A DNA stretch of 47,722 bases from Marinobacter sp. B9-2 (GCA_003030785.1 PYVH01000014.1:224-47945); one strand, 5' to 3'; positions 15,277 to 24,492 are shown, counted from the stretch's first letter. Numbers and translations are program-made. The notes: a model not told the origin generated them from the letters alone.

Positions 15277-17079
15277 TTAAACGGCGGCCTGAATCTGTCC
15301 GGTCTGTACCCGCCACTGGTTGGCGTAGGCGCCATCCTGGTCCAGAAGCTCCCGGTGGGTTCCCTGTTCCAGCACTTTGCCGCCTTCAATCACCGCAATG
15401 GAGTCGGCATCAACGATCGTGGAGAGTCGATGGGCAATCATGATCACGGTCCGGTTATGGCCAATGCGCTTCAGTGACCGCTGGATGGCGGCTTCCGTTT
15501 CGTTGTCCACGGCGCTGGTGGCTTCATCAAGCACCAGGATCGGCGGATTTTTCAGCAGTGCACGGGCGAGGGACAGTCGCTGGCGCTGTCCCCCGGACAG
15601 ACGAACGCCCCGTTCACCGACCGGTGTGTCCAGGCCTTCAGGGAGGGCTTCGATGAAGGACCAGGCTTCCGCGGTTTTCGCAGCGTCGGTGATCTCGGCG
15701 TCGCTGGCAGCCGGATTTCCGTAGGCCAGGTTCTCCCGAATGCTGCCCTCGAACAGATAGACATCCTGACTCACCAGCCCGATCGCGCCACGCAGAGATT
15801 GCAGGCTGAGATCCCGAATAGGCTGGCCATCGATTCGGATCTCGCCATGGCTGGGGTCGTAGAACCGCAGCAGCAACTTGATCAGAGTCGATTTGCCGGA
15901 ACCGGTAGCGCCAACCAGTGCAAGCGTATTGCCGGCTGGCACGCTCAGGCTGATATCCCGGATGCCGGCACCGCTGGAGGGATAGTGAAAGCTTACTTTC
16001 TCCAGCTCAACGTCGCCTTTTACCGGTTCCTGGAGAGCCTTGCCTCCCTCGTCACGGACGTGCACGGGTTCGGCCAGCAGGTCCAGAATCCGACGGGTGC
16101 TGGCCATGGCACGTTCAAACAGGTCAATGACCTCGGCAAGCCCTGTCAGAGGCCAGAGCAGGCGCTGGGTCAGGAACACCAGTACGCCGTATGCGCCCAC
16201 GTTCAGGCTGCCCTCGAGAGCCATCATGCCGCCGACTGTGAAGGTGGCCAGGAAGCCGGCGAGGATGGCCATCCGGATCACCGGAATAAACGCAGAGCTG
16301 ATGCGGATGGCCCGGCGATTGGCCTCTACGTAGGCTTCGCTGCTCTCTTTGAGGCGCCTCGCCTCCCGCTGTTCAGCGGTAAAACTCTTGATGGTGGCGA
16401 TGCCGCCCAGATTGTTGGCCAGCCGGCTGGACAGGTCACCCACTTTTTCACGAACGTCGGCGTAGAGCGGCCCCGCTTTGCGCTGGAAGTAGAAGGCGCC
16501 CCAGATAATCAGGGGAATGGGGGTGAATGCGAGCAGGGCAATGAGCGGCGAGAGCACGAAGAATACGGCGCCGACGGCAACCACGGTCACCACTACCTGA
16601 ATCATGGCGTTGGCGCCGCCGTCGAGGAAGCGTTCGAGCTGGTTCACGTCATCGTTCATGGTGGCCACCAGTTGCCCCGAACTGCGGGCCTCGAAGAAGC
16701 TCATGTCCAGGCGCTGGGCATGTTCGTAGGCATCCTGTCGCAGGTCCGACTGCAGCCGCTGGGCCAGGTTGCGCCAGAGAATCTGGAACAGGTACTCAAA
16801 CAGGGATTCACCGGCCCAGATAAAGAAGGTGAGTACGGCCAGTATGGTGATCTGTTCCTGGGCGGTTTCAAAACCCAGGCCAGCCACAAAGCTCTCTTCC
16901 TGGTTGACGACCACATCAATGGCAACGCCTATCAGGATTTCCGGGGCAATATCGAACAGTTTATTGATGATGGAGCAGGTGGTGGCGGTGATGATCTGCC
17001 GGCGATATCCCCGGGCGTATCTGAGCAGGCGGGCGAGGGCAGCAAAACTGCTGGTGGTTTTGTGGCTGTGTGAGGACAT
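15277..17079 (-). CDS. Fused ABC transporter, exporter fold (membrane domain + ATPase)
   Basis: Type IV half-transporter of 600 residues. The N-terminal six-helix domain covers about residues 20-320. The ATPase domain has Walker A GATGSGKST, signature LSGGQRQRLSLARAL, Walker B ILVLDEATSA and the H-switch IAHRLST. It would work as a homodimer in the inner membrane. It lies upstream of and in line with fhuCDBF, with a Fur-like site before it, so a link to siderophore export or import is inferred; general MsbA-like lipid or drug export is the alternative. GGGAGAGAAGCGGAG precedes the start. Confidence 0.85.
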   Translation of the reverse strand: MSSHSHKTTSSFAALARLLRYARGYRRQIITATTCSIINKLFDIAPEILIGVAIDVVVNQEESFVAGLGFETAQEQITILAVLTFFIWAGESLFEYLFQILWRNLAQRLQSDLRQDAYEHAQRLDMSFFEARSSGQLVATMNDDVNQLERFLDGGANAMIQVVVTVVAVGAVFFVLSPLIALLAFTPIPLIIWGAFYFQRKAGPLYADVREKVGDLSSRLANNLGGIATIKSFTAEQREARRLKESSEAYVEANRRAIRISSAFIPVIRMAILAGFLATFTVGGMMALEGSLNVGAYGVLVFLTQRLLWPLTGLAEVIDLFERAMASTRRILDLLAEPVHVRDEGGKALQEPVKGDVELEKVSFHYPSSGAGIRDISLSVPAGNTLALVGATGSGKSTLIKLLLRFYDPSHGEIRIDGQPIRDLSLQSLRGAIGLVSQDVYLFEGSIRENLAYGNPAASDAEITDAAKTAEAWSFIEALPEGLDTPVGERGVRLSGGQRQRLSLARALLKNPPILVLDEATSAVDNETEAAIQRSLKRIGHNRTVIMIAHRLSTIVDADSIAVIEGGKVLEQGTHRELLDQDGAYANQWRVQTGQIQAAV

Positions 17080-17166
17080 ACTCCGCTTCTCTCCCGTGAA
17101 TCAGGCAGGCCTATGGTTAGCCTGCAAACAGTAAGGCGGGAAGGGTAGCGGATCTGCTTCGGTTTT

Positions 17167-17185
17167 AAAATAGAATCATTATCAC
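17167..17185 (-). promoter_or_regulatory. Fur-like site upstream of the ABC exporter
   Basis: On the minus strand it reads GTGATAATGATTCTATTTT; the first eleven bases after the G match one full arm and part of the second of the GATAAT-type Fur consensus. It overlaps the last codons of yaiI and lies 88 bases before the ABC exporter start. The second half is weak, so the call is tentative. Confidence 0.42.
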
Positions 17186-17634
17186 CTGCGTGCGTTTCTT
17201 TGCAACCAGCGGTCAAGCTTGTCGGCGAATTCCTTGCGGTCGGTCTGGCTGAATGGGGCGGGCCCTCCGGTCACCTGGCCGGCGTTACGCATTTCTTCCA
17301 TGAAGTTGCGCATGGCAAGGCGCTGGCGAATATTTTCTTTGGTGAAAGCCTGGCCGCGGGGGTTGAAGACGTCGGCGCCTTTTTCAATGGCTTCGGCGGC
17401 CAGGGGGATGTCCTGGGTGATGACCAGGTCGCCTTTGTGCATCTGGTCCATGATTTCGTTGTCGGCCACATCGAAGCCCTGTGGGACCTGTCGGCGCTTG
17501 ATGTAAGGGCTCGGGGGCAGGGTGATGGTGTGGTTGGCGATGAAGGTGGTGTCGATTTGCCAGCGGGTGGCGGCGCGGCAGATGATTTCCCGGATTGGGA
17601 CGGGGCAGGCGTCGGCGTCGACCCAGATTGGCAT
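17182..17634 (-). CDS. yaiI: UPF0178 family protein YaiI/YqxD
   Basis: Small cytosolic PIN/NYN-like protein of 150 residues, normal for the family. The family opening WVDADACPVPIREII has the acidic residues expected to bind metal. Further conserved parts are DVADNEIMDQMHKGDLVITQDIPLA, NPRGQAFTKENI and TGGPAPFSQTDRKEF. Biochemical role is unproven; a nuclease activity is only suggested by the fold. It is on the same strand as the ABC exporter, 102 bases upstream. Confidence 0.92.
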   Translation of the reverse strand: MPIWVDADACPVPIREIICRAATRWQIDTTFIANHTITLPPSPYIKRRQVPQGFDVADNEIMDQMHKGDLVITQDIPLAAEAIEKGADVFNPRGQAFTKENIRQRLAMRNFMEEMRNAGQVTGGPAPFSQTDRKEFADKLDRWLQRNARR

Positions 17635-17743
17635 GGTGGTTCCTTTTGTTTGCTTGGTTCTCTCGAGAGTCTACCTTTTGTTGATATGAGCCTGATAGAT
17701 GTTGTCCGCGTATCTCTTCAGTAGCCTTGGAACTTGGTGCTGG

Positions 17744-17849
17744 AGGCATTGAGAGCCCCCTTCCAAAAACCGCTACGAGCTCGTCCATGTGCGCTTGTTT
17801 CAGGCCATCCCTGGCCTTCAACATTTTTGGAAGGGGGCTCCCAATGCCT
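17744..17849. repeat. Palindromic repeat element, copy B
   Basis: Arms of 26 bases (17744-17769 and 17824-17849) are complementary with one mismatch and close a 54-base loop. The loop shares TCCATGT and GGCCATCCCTGGCC plus the flanking order with copy A at 6234-6342, while most of the arm sequence differs but remains paired. It lies in the 283-base gap between yaiI and the histidine phosphatase gene, where nothing else was found apart from the phosphatase ribosome-binding site. Confidence 0.75.
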
Positions 17850-17917
17850 CGATCGGGCATGGTCAGTTTGTCCGCGAATCCTACAACGAGCTTGGATCTT
17901 TTCGGGAGGTAGCAACT

Positions 17918-18490
17918 ATGCGTGGTCGATTTCTTCTAACCGTTTTTCTGTCGGTGGCTCTGTGTTTCAGCGTTTCCGCTGCCGATAACAACGAAGAAGC
18001 CTGGGACGCCCTGCGAGACGGACGGGCTGTTCTGATGCTGCGCCACGCGTTGGCGCCGGGGACTGGGGATCCGGGTAACTTTGATATTAACGATTGCAGC
18101 ACGCAGCGAAATTTGAACGATACCGGCCGGGAGCAGGCTCGGGCGTGGAAGCCGTTTCTGGCGGACCATGGTATTACCGAGGCGCGGGTGTTCAGCAGTC
18201 AGTGGTGTCGCTGTATGGATACCGCTACCGGAATGGACATGGGTGAAGTGACCGAGTGGCCGTCGCTGAATTCGTTTTTCCGGAATCGTGGTGACGGGCC
18301 GACTCAGACACGGCAGACGATTACTCTGGTCAATCAGTTGGAGGAAGGTGCGCCGGTCATCATGGTTTCGCATCAGGTGAATATTACTAGCCTGACCGGG
18401 ATTTTTCCGTCGTCAAACGAGGGCGCCATCATCGCCTTGCCCCTGTCGGAAGATCCGACGGTGCTGGCGAGGGTGTCGCCCGGGCGTTGA
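17918..18490 (+). CDS. Exported histidine phosphatase family protein
   Basis: Phosphoglycerate-mutase-like phosphatase of 190 residues with a signal peptide (LLTVFLSVALCFSVSA, cleavage near residue 22). The catalytic motif is LRHA with Arg42 and His43 (phosphohistidine), and the second active-site histidine is His152 in MVSHQVNIT. Further family features are NDTGREQA and SSQWCRCMDTA. It should dephosphorylate a small substrate in the periplasm; the substrate is unknown. ATG 17918 was chosen because GGGAGG lies eight bases before it and it begins the signal peptide; upstream codons run into repeat copy B. Confidence 0.87.
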   Translation: MRGRFLLTVFLSVALCFSVSAADNNEEAWDALRDGRAVLMLRHALAPGTGDPGNFDINDCSTQRNLNDTGREQARAWKPFLADHGITEARVFSSQWCRCMDTATGMDMGEVTEWPSLNSFFRNRGDGPTQTRQTITLVNQLEEGAPVIMVSHQVNITSLTGIFPSSNEGAIIALPLSEDPTVLARVSPGR

Positions 18491-18491
18491 T

Positions 18492-18499
18492 GGTATAAT
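18492..18499 (+). promoter_or_regulatory. Extended -10 promoter of phnA
   Basis: TGGTATAAT contains a perfect TATAAT (18494-18499) with the TGn extension. It lies 31 bases before the chosen phnA start and just after the stop of the upstream gene. No good -35 was seen, which extended -10 promoters tolerate. Confidence 0.6.
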
Positions 18500-18530
18500 C
18501 CTGCGCCCATTCAATTAACAGGAAATGATA

Positions 18531-18869
18531 ATGTCGCAGCTTCCGCCATGCCCCCAGTGCAGTTCTGAATACACCTATGAGGACGGCGTTCAACTGGTAT
18601 GCCCAGAGTGCGGGCATGAGTGGTCTGAGGCGGAGACTGCGGCAGCTGACGCCGCGAAGGTGGTTCGCGACGCCAACGGCAATGAGCTTCAGGATGGTGA
18701 TTCGGTGACTGTTATCAAGGATCTGAAGGTCAAGGGCTCCAGTTCCGTTGTCAAAGTTGGCACCAAGGTGAAGAGTATCCGCCTGGTTGAAGGCGACCAC
18801 GATATCGACTGCAAGATCGACGGTATTGGTGCCATGAAACTGAAGTCCGAGTTCGTCAAGAAAGCCTGA
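18531..18869 (+). CDS. yjdM: PhnA/YjdM zinc-ribbon protein
   Basis: Small cytosolic protein of 112 residues. An N-terminal zinc ribbon uses CPQC and CPECGHEW, followed by the beta-barrel PhnA domain with [26 protein letters not shown] and the [22 protein letters not shown] strands. Despite the old name, the YjdM family is not established as a phosphonoacetate hydrolase. ATG 18531 has AGGAA at a better distance than ATG 18525. It is probably monocistronic from the extended -10 promoter. Confidence 0.92.
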   Translation: MSQLPPCPQCSSEYTYEDGVQLVCPECGHEWSEAETAAADAAKVVRDANGNELQDGDSVTVIKDLKVKGSSSVVKVGTKVKSIRLVEGDHDIDCKIDGIGAMKLKSEFVKKA

Positions 18870-18872
18870 CTT

Positions 18873-19592
18873 TTACCCCGTTGTTGCACTCTGGATCTGT
18901 TGTTCCAGTTCCCTCGCAAGACCCGGGTCGAGTTGCAGGGCGCTGGCCAGTTGATCCAGCCATGCTCGTTCCATGGGGTTCTGGTCATCAATCATGACTG
19001 CGCTGACGATGTAGATTTCCCGGCTTGCCTGTGGCGAGTCGGCATTGCGGGCCAGGGCAGATGCATCCAGCGGAGCGTCGAATTGCTGTTGGATCCAGGC
19101 GTGGAGTTCGTCGTCCGGCCCCAGTTTTTCGATCTCCTGGGTGAGAAGGGCGCGCTCGTTGGCGTCGATGTGGCCGTCGGCACGGGCCGCCATGATCATG
19201 GCCTGGAGTATTTCCAGCCCCCTTTGTTCCTGTTCCTGTCCTTGCAGTTGCTCCAGTGGCTGGCCCTGTTGTGCCAGTGCTGGCTGGGAGGAGGCCTGAT
19301 TGTTGGTCTGGTAGTTCTGGTAGGCTTTCCACGCCAACACACCCACGCCGGCAAGGGCGCCGTATTTCAGGGCCTTGCCGCCCATTTTCCGGCCCCGTTT
19401 TGATCCCAGCATCATACCCAGGGCTCCGCCGCCCAGCAGGCTTTTCACGTCGATGCCTGAACCGGAACCCTGGCCGCCCTTGAATTGGCTTCCAAGGCTG
19501 TTCACCATTTTGTTGACATCCATGCCTCCGCCCTGGGACTGACCGCCCTGGGCCTGTTTCATTACCTGGTTCAGTACAGACATCACGTTCAT
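18873..19592 (-). CDS. DUF533/YebE-like protein with TerB-type domain
   Basis: Predicted 239-residue inner-membrane-anchored protein. The N-terminal third is Gly/Gln-rich (repeats of QGG and GSG), then a short hydrophobic Gly-rich helix (GALAGVGVLAWKAY), a Gln-rich linker, and a helical TerB-like acidic domain with AMIMAARADGHIDANERALL, typical of DUF533. No catalytic residues are recognised. It ends three bases after the stop of phnA, on the opposite strand. Confidence 0.87.
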   Translation of the reverse strand: MNVMSVLNQVMKQAQGGQSQGGGMDVNKMVNSLGSQFKGGQGSGSGIDVKSLLGGGALGMMLGSKRGRKMGGKALKYGALAGVGVLAWKAYQNYQTNNQASSQPALAQQGQPLEQLQGQEQEQRGLEILQAMIMAARADGHIDANERALLTQEIEKLGPDDELHAWIQQQFDAPLDASALARNADSPQASREIYIVSAVMIDDQNPMERAWLDQLASALQLDPGLARELEQQIQSATTG

Positions 19593-19852
19593 TTGCCAGC
19601 GCCTCTCTCGGATTAGCCATTACGGATCAAAACTCGTTTACGCCGCCCGGTGCCTGGGCTCATCGGGCCGGTGTTACCCTGTTGTCACATTTGGGAGCAT
19701 TTAGTTCCATTGATGACTGTTTTTGCCTATAAGGGGACTTGAGCCGGGGCTCCGCAGCTTCATCTGCGACCATTCGTCGCACTGAAAAACTTGGATCCAT
19801 GGGGGCGTCTTCTTATCCTCTATCCATACACCACCGACAAGGAACACTCGAC

Positions 19853-20365
19853 ATGAAGTTCTGCCTGAGCATATGTGTGCTGGCATTGGCCCTTATTGCC
19901 CCGACAGCAATTGCCCATGATTACAGTCATGGACCGCTCAAGGTCGATCATCCCTGGAGCCGACCCACACCGCCTGGCACTCCCATGGGAGTGGGGTACC
20001 TGAATATCTCCAACAGCGGCAGCAGTGATATCACCCTGATTGGTGCCGCAACCCCCAGGGCAGGCCGCGTATCGATTCACGAGACCAGCATGCAGGATGG
20101 TGTGATGCGCATGGCGCCGGTCAAGGGCGGGCTCCCAATTCCGGCGGGAACTACTGTGGAGTTGAAGCCCCACAGTTTTCACCTGATGCTGGAAAAACTG
20201 AAAAGCCCGTTGCGCGAGGGTGAGAGCATTCCGCTGACCCTGAGTTTTGATGGCGCGGAAGATATGCAAGTTGAACTGAATGTTGCGCCGCTGGACGGGC
20301 AAACCATGATGAATGACCAGAAGGAGAATCATTCTGGTCATTCCATGGATCACAGCGGCCACTGA
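19853..20365 (+). CDS. Periplasmic copper chaperone PCu(A)C
   Basis: Cupredoxin-like copper carrier of 170 residues with a signal peptide ending near APTAIAHD. Core family sequence: WSRPTPPGTPMGVGYLNI, then SIHETSMQDGVMRM and, about 21 residues on, HSFHLML, giving the His/Met copper(I) ligands. It normally delivers copper to cytochrome c oxidase. The C-terminal tail NHSGHSMDHSGH adds several His and Met residues that could bind more copper. AAGGAA lies nine bases before ATG 19853. The 260 bases upstream hold no gene, and I see no clear promoter. Confidence 0.9.
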   Translation: MKFCLSICVLALALIAPTAIAHDYSHGPLKVDHPWSRPTPPGTPMGVGYLNISNSGSSDITLIGAATPRAGRVSIHETSMQDGVMRMAPVKGGLPIPAGTTVELKPHSFHLMLEKLKSPLREGESIPLTLSFDGAEDMQVELNVAPLDGQTMMNDQKENHSGHSMDHSGH

Positions 20366-20373
20366 GCGTCGAC

Positions 20374-22391
20374 TCAGTTTCGTCCGCGAAGTTTGTCAAG
20401 GACGCCCTGAACCCACCCTTTGGCATCGTCGAGGGTGTGGTTTTCTTCCACCAGTTGGCGGATAGCCTGTAACTGGTTTTCGAACAGCCCGGCTTTGTGC
20501 AGATCGGCCGGGGCTTCATCAGGGCCAAGTGGCAGAATATTTTCAAAGTAAGTACCGCCCAACAGTCGGCGCAGAATACCCTCACCCAGAAACGCGTCGT
20601 TGCTGTTAAGGGTTCTGGTTGCCCGCAGCAAACGCCGTATGTCGTATTGTCCCGGATAAATATCGGGCACCTGTTTTTTGATGCCCAGAAGGCTGTAAGC
20701 CCCAATACGGGCGGTCCGCACCGAGCTTTCCAGTGTGAACACAACGTCGTTATGAGTCTCCACGAACTGCCCGATGCAGGCAAGATTGGTGCAGCCTTCA
20801 GGGACTACCTGAGGACGGTCGCCTTTGGCCCTCGGCATGAACTGAGACGTGATGTAGGGCATCAGCGCGATGCGGGTTTTTGTGGCAGCCAGTATTTCGT
20901 CGATGTGGTCCTTCAGGCCCAGGTGGTAGCACAACTCAATCAACACTTCTTTGCCGGTACACTCGGGCATCGTCTTGTTGACGTAATCGCCGGGTTTATC
21001 CATCAACAAAGCATAGGTCCACAACACAATCACGTCGTCGGGCTGGTCGGGGAAGTGTGGCTGGCGGTTGCAGGTAAAGCTCATCAGCCAGGCGGAATCT
21101 GTAAAGGTGACGATTCCGCCAGTAGCCGTGAACCCGGAATAAGGGTCATTAACTGACAGCTCTTTGAGCTTTTCCATCAAAGGTGAGGGTTTGCAGGTAA
21201 GCGTCACTGATTCCCACGTTGAGCGGGGTATGTCTCCGCAGAATTTGTCTGGCCGGCCGAAGACCTCGGATTTCTCGGCCAGATTCCTCCAGAGTTGCCA
21301 GCCTGACCCTTGGCCGGCCTTGTCATTATCTTTCAACCTCGGGGCATTGTCGTCGTCGCCGTAGGCGGTATCCTCGGTCATGGATCCGGTTGTGACGAAC
21401 ACCAGATCACGTGCGCCGACATTGAAGGTCTTGTCCCCGTCTGTACTGTGGCACTGGATGGTCTTGACGGTTCTGGTGCCATCCCCGCTCTCCATATCAA
21501 GATCCGTCACGGTCATGTCGTACTGGATATTCACACCCTGGTCTTTGAGCCAGTTCATGAGAGGCCTGACGAAGCTGTCGTACTGGTTATATTTCGGGAA
21601 CACCAGTGACGTCATGTCGTTCAGTCCGTCCATCAGATGCAGGAAACGATGCATGTAGAGCTTCATTTCGAGCACCGAGTGCCAGTTCTGAAACGCAAAC
21701 ATGGTGCGCCAGAAAGTGTAGAAATTAGTGTTCAGAAAACCCTCACTGAACCATTGCTCAACCGTGATGTCGTCAAGGTCCTCTTTCCGGGCCAATAGCA
21801 GCCTGATGATCTCAAGCTGCTGGCGCCTGGTAAGATCCATGGTAGAGAAGTCTTTGATCTGTCCCTGGTTTTCCAGGAGCCGGGCTTTCGACCAGTTCTT
21901 GTCGGCGTCGTTCACGATGCGATACTCATCAAGCACGGTGAATGGGGCAGGCAGTTCGAGCGCGGGTATTTCCGAGAAAACATCCCAGAAGTTCTGGTAG
22001 GTCATCTCCATTTCACGACCTCCACGGACGATATATCCGTCCTCGGCGTTACCGGCGCCATCCAGCGAACCACCCTCTATGTCCTGCTCCTCGAGAAAGG
22101 TGATGTTGCCCGCAGGCATGTGGCCGTCGCGAATGAGAAAAAAGGCAGCAGACAGGCCCGCAATGCCGCCACCGATAATCCACGCCCGGCGCTCCGCAAC
22201 ACCCTCTGTGGGAAGCGGCCGGTTGTTGGTATAGCTGCCGTGCAGGTCTGCCGGTGGCAGGGGGTGTCTGTCCCGTTGTGCAGGTGCCTCGATGAGGCGT
22301 CGGGTGTCACATCGACGTTCTGCGTTCTTAGGGCTTCAATGTGAGGTGTGAGTTTTGAGCCGAGCTTTCTGGTGAGACTGGATCTGGCCAT
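20374..22391 (-). pseudogene. ohyA: Oleate hydratase (FAD-dependent), frameshifted near the N-terminus
   Basis: Fatty acid double-bond hydratase of the MCRA family, which adds water to oleate to give 10-hydroxystearate. ATG 22391 has GGAG upstream and encodes 44 good N-terminal residues ([20 protein letters not shown]... to NGTDTP). The frame then leaves coding; a -1 shift within the five-C run (plus strand 22260-22264) restores [10 protein letters not shown], the FAD motif [17 protein letters not shown] and then an uninterrupted protein to the TAA at the end. One extra C would give a 672-residue enzyme. Beginning at ATG 22119 would remove the FAD motif, so that shorter reading cannot work. 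Either a real inactivating indel or a homopolymer error. Confidence 0.86.
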
Positions 22392-22517
22392 TCAGGGATC
22401 TCCTTTCCTGAGGATAACTGTCCATACAGTATGCGGGGCGGGCAGAAACTCAGGGTGACACACATCAACGGGGCCTGAATCGTCACCAAAAATTCACGGG
22501 GAGGCATGAGCAGATCG

Positions 22518-22694
22518 TTACGATTCCCTGTCTTCTGCGCTCTCCTCTGCTTCGACTTCGGCTTTCCGCGCCTGTATCTTCCGCATCTTTTCATCGGAGA
22601 TCGGGAATTTGTTCGCACTGTCCCGCAGCATCAGAAGGCTGCCAACTACCAGAGCGATAGCGAGTAAAAGGAATACCCAGCCGATAAGTGGCAT
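22518..22694 (-). CDS. DUF2897 family small membrane protein
   Basis: A 58-residue protein with one N-terminal membrane helix (PLIGWVFLLLAIALVVGSLLML), then a charged tail RDSANKFPISDEKMRKIQARKAE ending in acidic residues. This matches the DUF2897 family as I recall it; function is unknown. ATG 22694 was chosen because GGGAGA lies upstream and the helix starts there; upstream codons give no sensible sequence. It follows mtfA on the same strand by 68 bases. Confidence 0.82.
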   Translation of the reverse strand: MPLIGWVFLLLAIALVVGSLLMLRDSANKFPISDEKMRKIQARKAEVEAEESAEDRES

Positions 22695-22762
22695 AAACCT
22701 GTCTCCCTGGATGGTGGCTTTCCTTAATAGTGGACCAGACAACTGCTGACCACAACCGCTAC

Positions 22763-23581
22763 TCATAGATTCATCGGATCGAGCCTGTAATAGCCCTGCA
22801 GGGCTTTGTAGACCTCTGGTTGCTCGTGCTTGAGGTGACCGGGCTGCTGGAAAAACGCCTCAGTCAGCACGGCAAAAAATTCCGCCGGTTCGGTTGCGCC
22901 GTAGGGATCAAGCCACGGTTTATGGTGGTGCTGCAGAGAATGCCTCAGATCTTCATAGGCCCTGGTCATTGAACTTTGCCAGTGCCTGGCCTGTTCTCCG
23001 CCCAGGGGCGGCGCCCCGTCCGCGGTGCCGTCGAGATAATCCAGCTGGTGAGCAAACTCATGAAGCATCACGTTGTGACTGCTGTTCGGGTTCATGGCCG
23101 CCTCTTCACATTCCTTCCAGGCCAGCACCACCTGGCCCCGGCTTGAAGCCTCGCCGGCCCGGATTTCATTACTCTCGCTGACAACCATTCCGTCGCTTTC
23201 AATGTCTCTGACATGGTAGGCATCGGGATAGACCAGAATGCTGCTTACCTCATCAAAATCCGAATACGGGCGGGCAAGAATCAGCACACAGGCATGCCCG
23301 GCGATGGTGACCCGCACGGCGTCATCCACGTCAAAGCCGTCACAGCCATAAAATTCTTTCTCGGAAAGAAACAGTTGCACCCGCTGCTCCAGTGCCTGCT
23401 TCAGCGGCTCGGAAAGTTTTCGGTAAAGGGGCACGCTGGACTCAAGGTGTCGTCTCCAGAGGTCTGGAAAGGGGACTCTCAGTTCCCGTTCTCTTCGCCA
23501 GGTGCGGTAAAAGAAGAGGTAGAAAACGGTGGCCGCGATCAGGGTCACTGCAAAGACTGCGAAAACAAGTGCTGCCGACAT
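22763..23581 (-). CDS. mtfA: Zinc-dependent peptidase, MtfA family (M90)
   Basis: Metallopeptidase of 272 residues with an N-terminal membrane helix (about residues 4-24), unlike the soluble E. coli form. The zinc site is HEFAHQLD (His174, Glu175, His178, Asp181), with a downstream glutamate in EPAEFFAVLTEAFF (Glu234 or Glu241) as third ligand. Other family features are FYGCDGFDVDD and YPDAYHV. In enterobacteria MtfA binds the Mlc glucose regulator; no Mlc gene is in view, so the role here may differ. Confidence 0.9.
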   Translation of the reverse strand: MSAALVFAVFAVTLIAATVFYLFFYRTWRRERELRVPFPDLWRRHLESSVPLYRKLSEPLKQALEQRVQLFLSEKEFYGCDGFDVDDAVRVTIAGHACVLILARPYSDFDEVSSILVYPDAYHVRDIESDGMVVSESNEIRAGEASSRGQVVLAWKECEEAAMNPNSSHNVMLHEFAHQLDYLDGTADGAPPLGGEQARHWQSSMTRAYEDLRHSLQHHHKPWLDPYGATEPAEFFAVLTEAFFQQPGHLKHEQPEVYKALQGYYRLDPMNL

Positions 23582-23727
23582 GCTGCTCCCAGCGACCGTT
23601 GATTGAATTACCCCTTATCTTACAGAAAAATGGCATCTGCAAGCAGGCAGGTTCCGTATTGCTGGTTGTTCTTGATAGCAGGGGATGTGAAGCTGCATGA
23701 ACTTTACCCATCGTCGAGGAGGCTGAT

Positions 23728-24399
23728 ATGTCAGAGAATTCCGTTGTAGTGATTACCGGTGCAAACCGTGGCATTGGTCTGGAGCTTGCCCGGCTGTATG
23801 CGGGCCGTGGCTGTTCGGTGATCGGTGTGTGTCGGGAGGCCTCGCCGGAGCTGGAAGAGGTTGCCAAGCGGATTATCGAGAGCGTCGACGTGACGACTGA
23901 TGCGGGCGTGGCCAAGCTCGTGGCCGGTCTTGAGGGCGAGCGCATCGATCTGTTGATCAACAATGCCGGTCTGCTGCAGGACGAAAAGTTGGGCAGTATC
24001 GATTTCGATTCCATCCGCACCCAGATGGAGATCAATGCCTATGCCCCGCTGAGAGTTGCTGAAGCCCTGTTCGAAAAAATTCCCTCTGGCGGAAAAATCG
24101 CTAACATCACCAGCCGGATGGGCTCTATTGCTGATAATGACTCCGGCGGCCGCTATGGGTACCGTGCGTCCAAGGCAGCGCTCAATGCCTTTGGCAAGTC
24201 CCTGGCGATGGATCTCAAGCCCCAGGGTATCGCCGTGGCACAGCTGCATCCCGGCTATGTCCAAACCCGCATGGTGAATTTTGGCGGGTTGATCACGCCG
24301 GAGGAATCGGCAAAAGGACTGGCAGAACGAATTGATGGCCTGACTCTGGAGAATACCGGGTCGTTCTGGCATAGCAACGGCGAAGAGTTGCCGTGGTAA
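23728..24399 (+). CDS. SDR family oxidoreductase
   Basis: Classical short-chain dehydrogenase of 223 residues. The nucleotide-binding motif is TGANRGIG (residues 10-17), then NNAG, the catalytic serine in NITSRMG, and the catalytic pair YRASK. After LHPGYVQTRMV the C-terminus is short (GGLITPEESAKGL), as in C-factor/csgA-like SDRs. A GAGGAGG ribosome-binding site lies close to ATG 23728. Substrate unknown. Confidence 0.9.
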   Translation: MSENSVVVITGANRGIGLELARLYAGRGCSVIGVCREASPELEEVAKRIIESVDVTTDAGVAKLVAGLEGERIDLLINNAGLLQDEKLGSIDFDSIRTQMEINAYAPLRVAEALFEKIPSGGKIANITSRMGSIADNDSGGRYGYRASKAALNAFGKSLAMDLKPQGIAVAQLHPGYVQTRMVNFGGLITPEESAKGLAERIDGLTLENTGSFWHSNGEELPW

Positions 24400-24492
24400 C
24401 CCTGAAATCATTTTCATTTGTTTGCATTGGAGAGAGGCAGAATTCCGATTTAACGAGTATTCTTGTTACCTAAAAAAGGAATCCTGCGGTCA

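Noticed and set aside
15799-17073. Long plus-strand open frame of 424 codons opposite the ABC exporter
   Set aside because: The complementary strand encodes a clear ABC transporter with Walker A, signature and Walker B; the frame is a shadow.
20374-22119. Oleate hydratase beginning at ATG 22119 as a complete gene
   Set aside because: This start removes the FAD-binding GGGIAGL motif, which lies directly upstream in the same frame, so it cannot be the native start.
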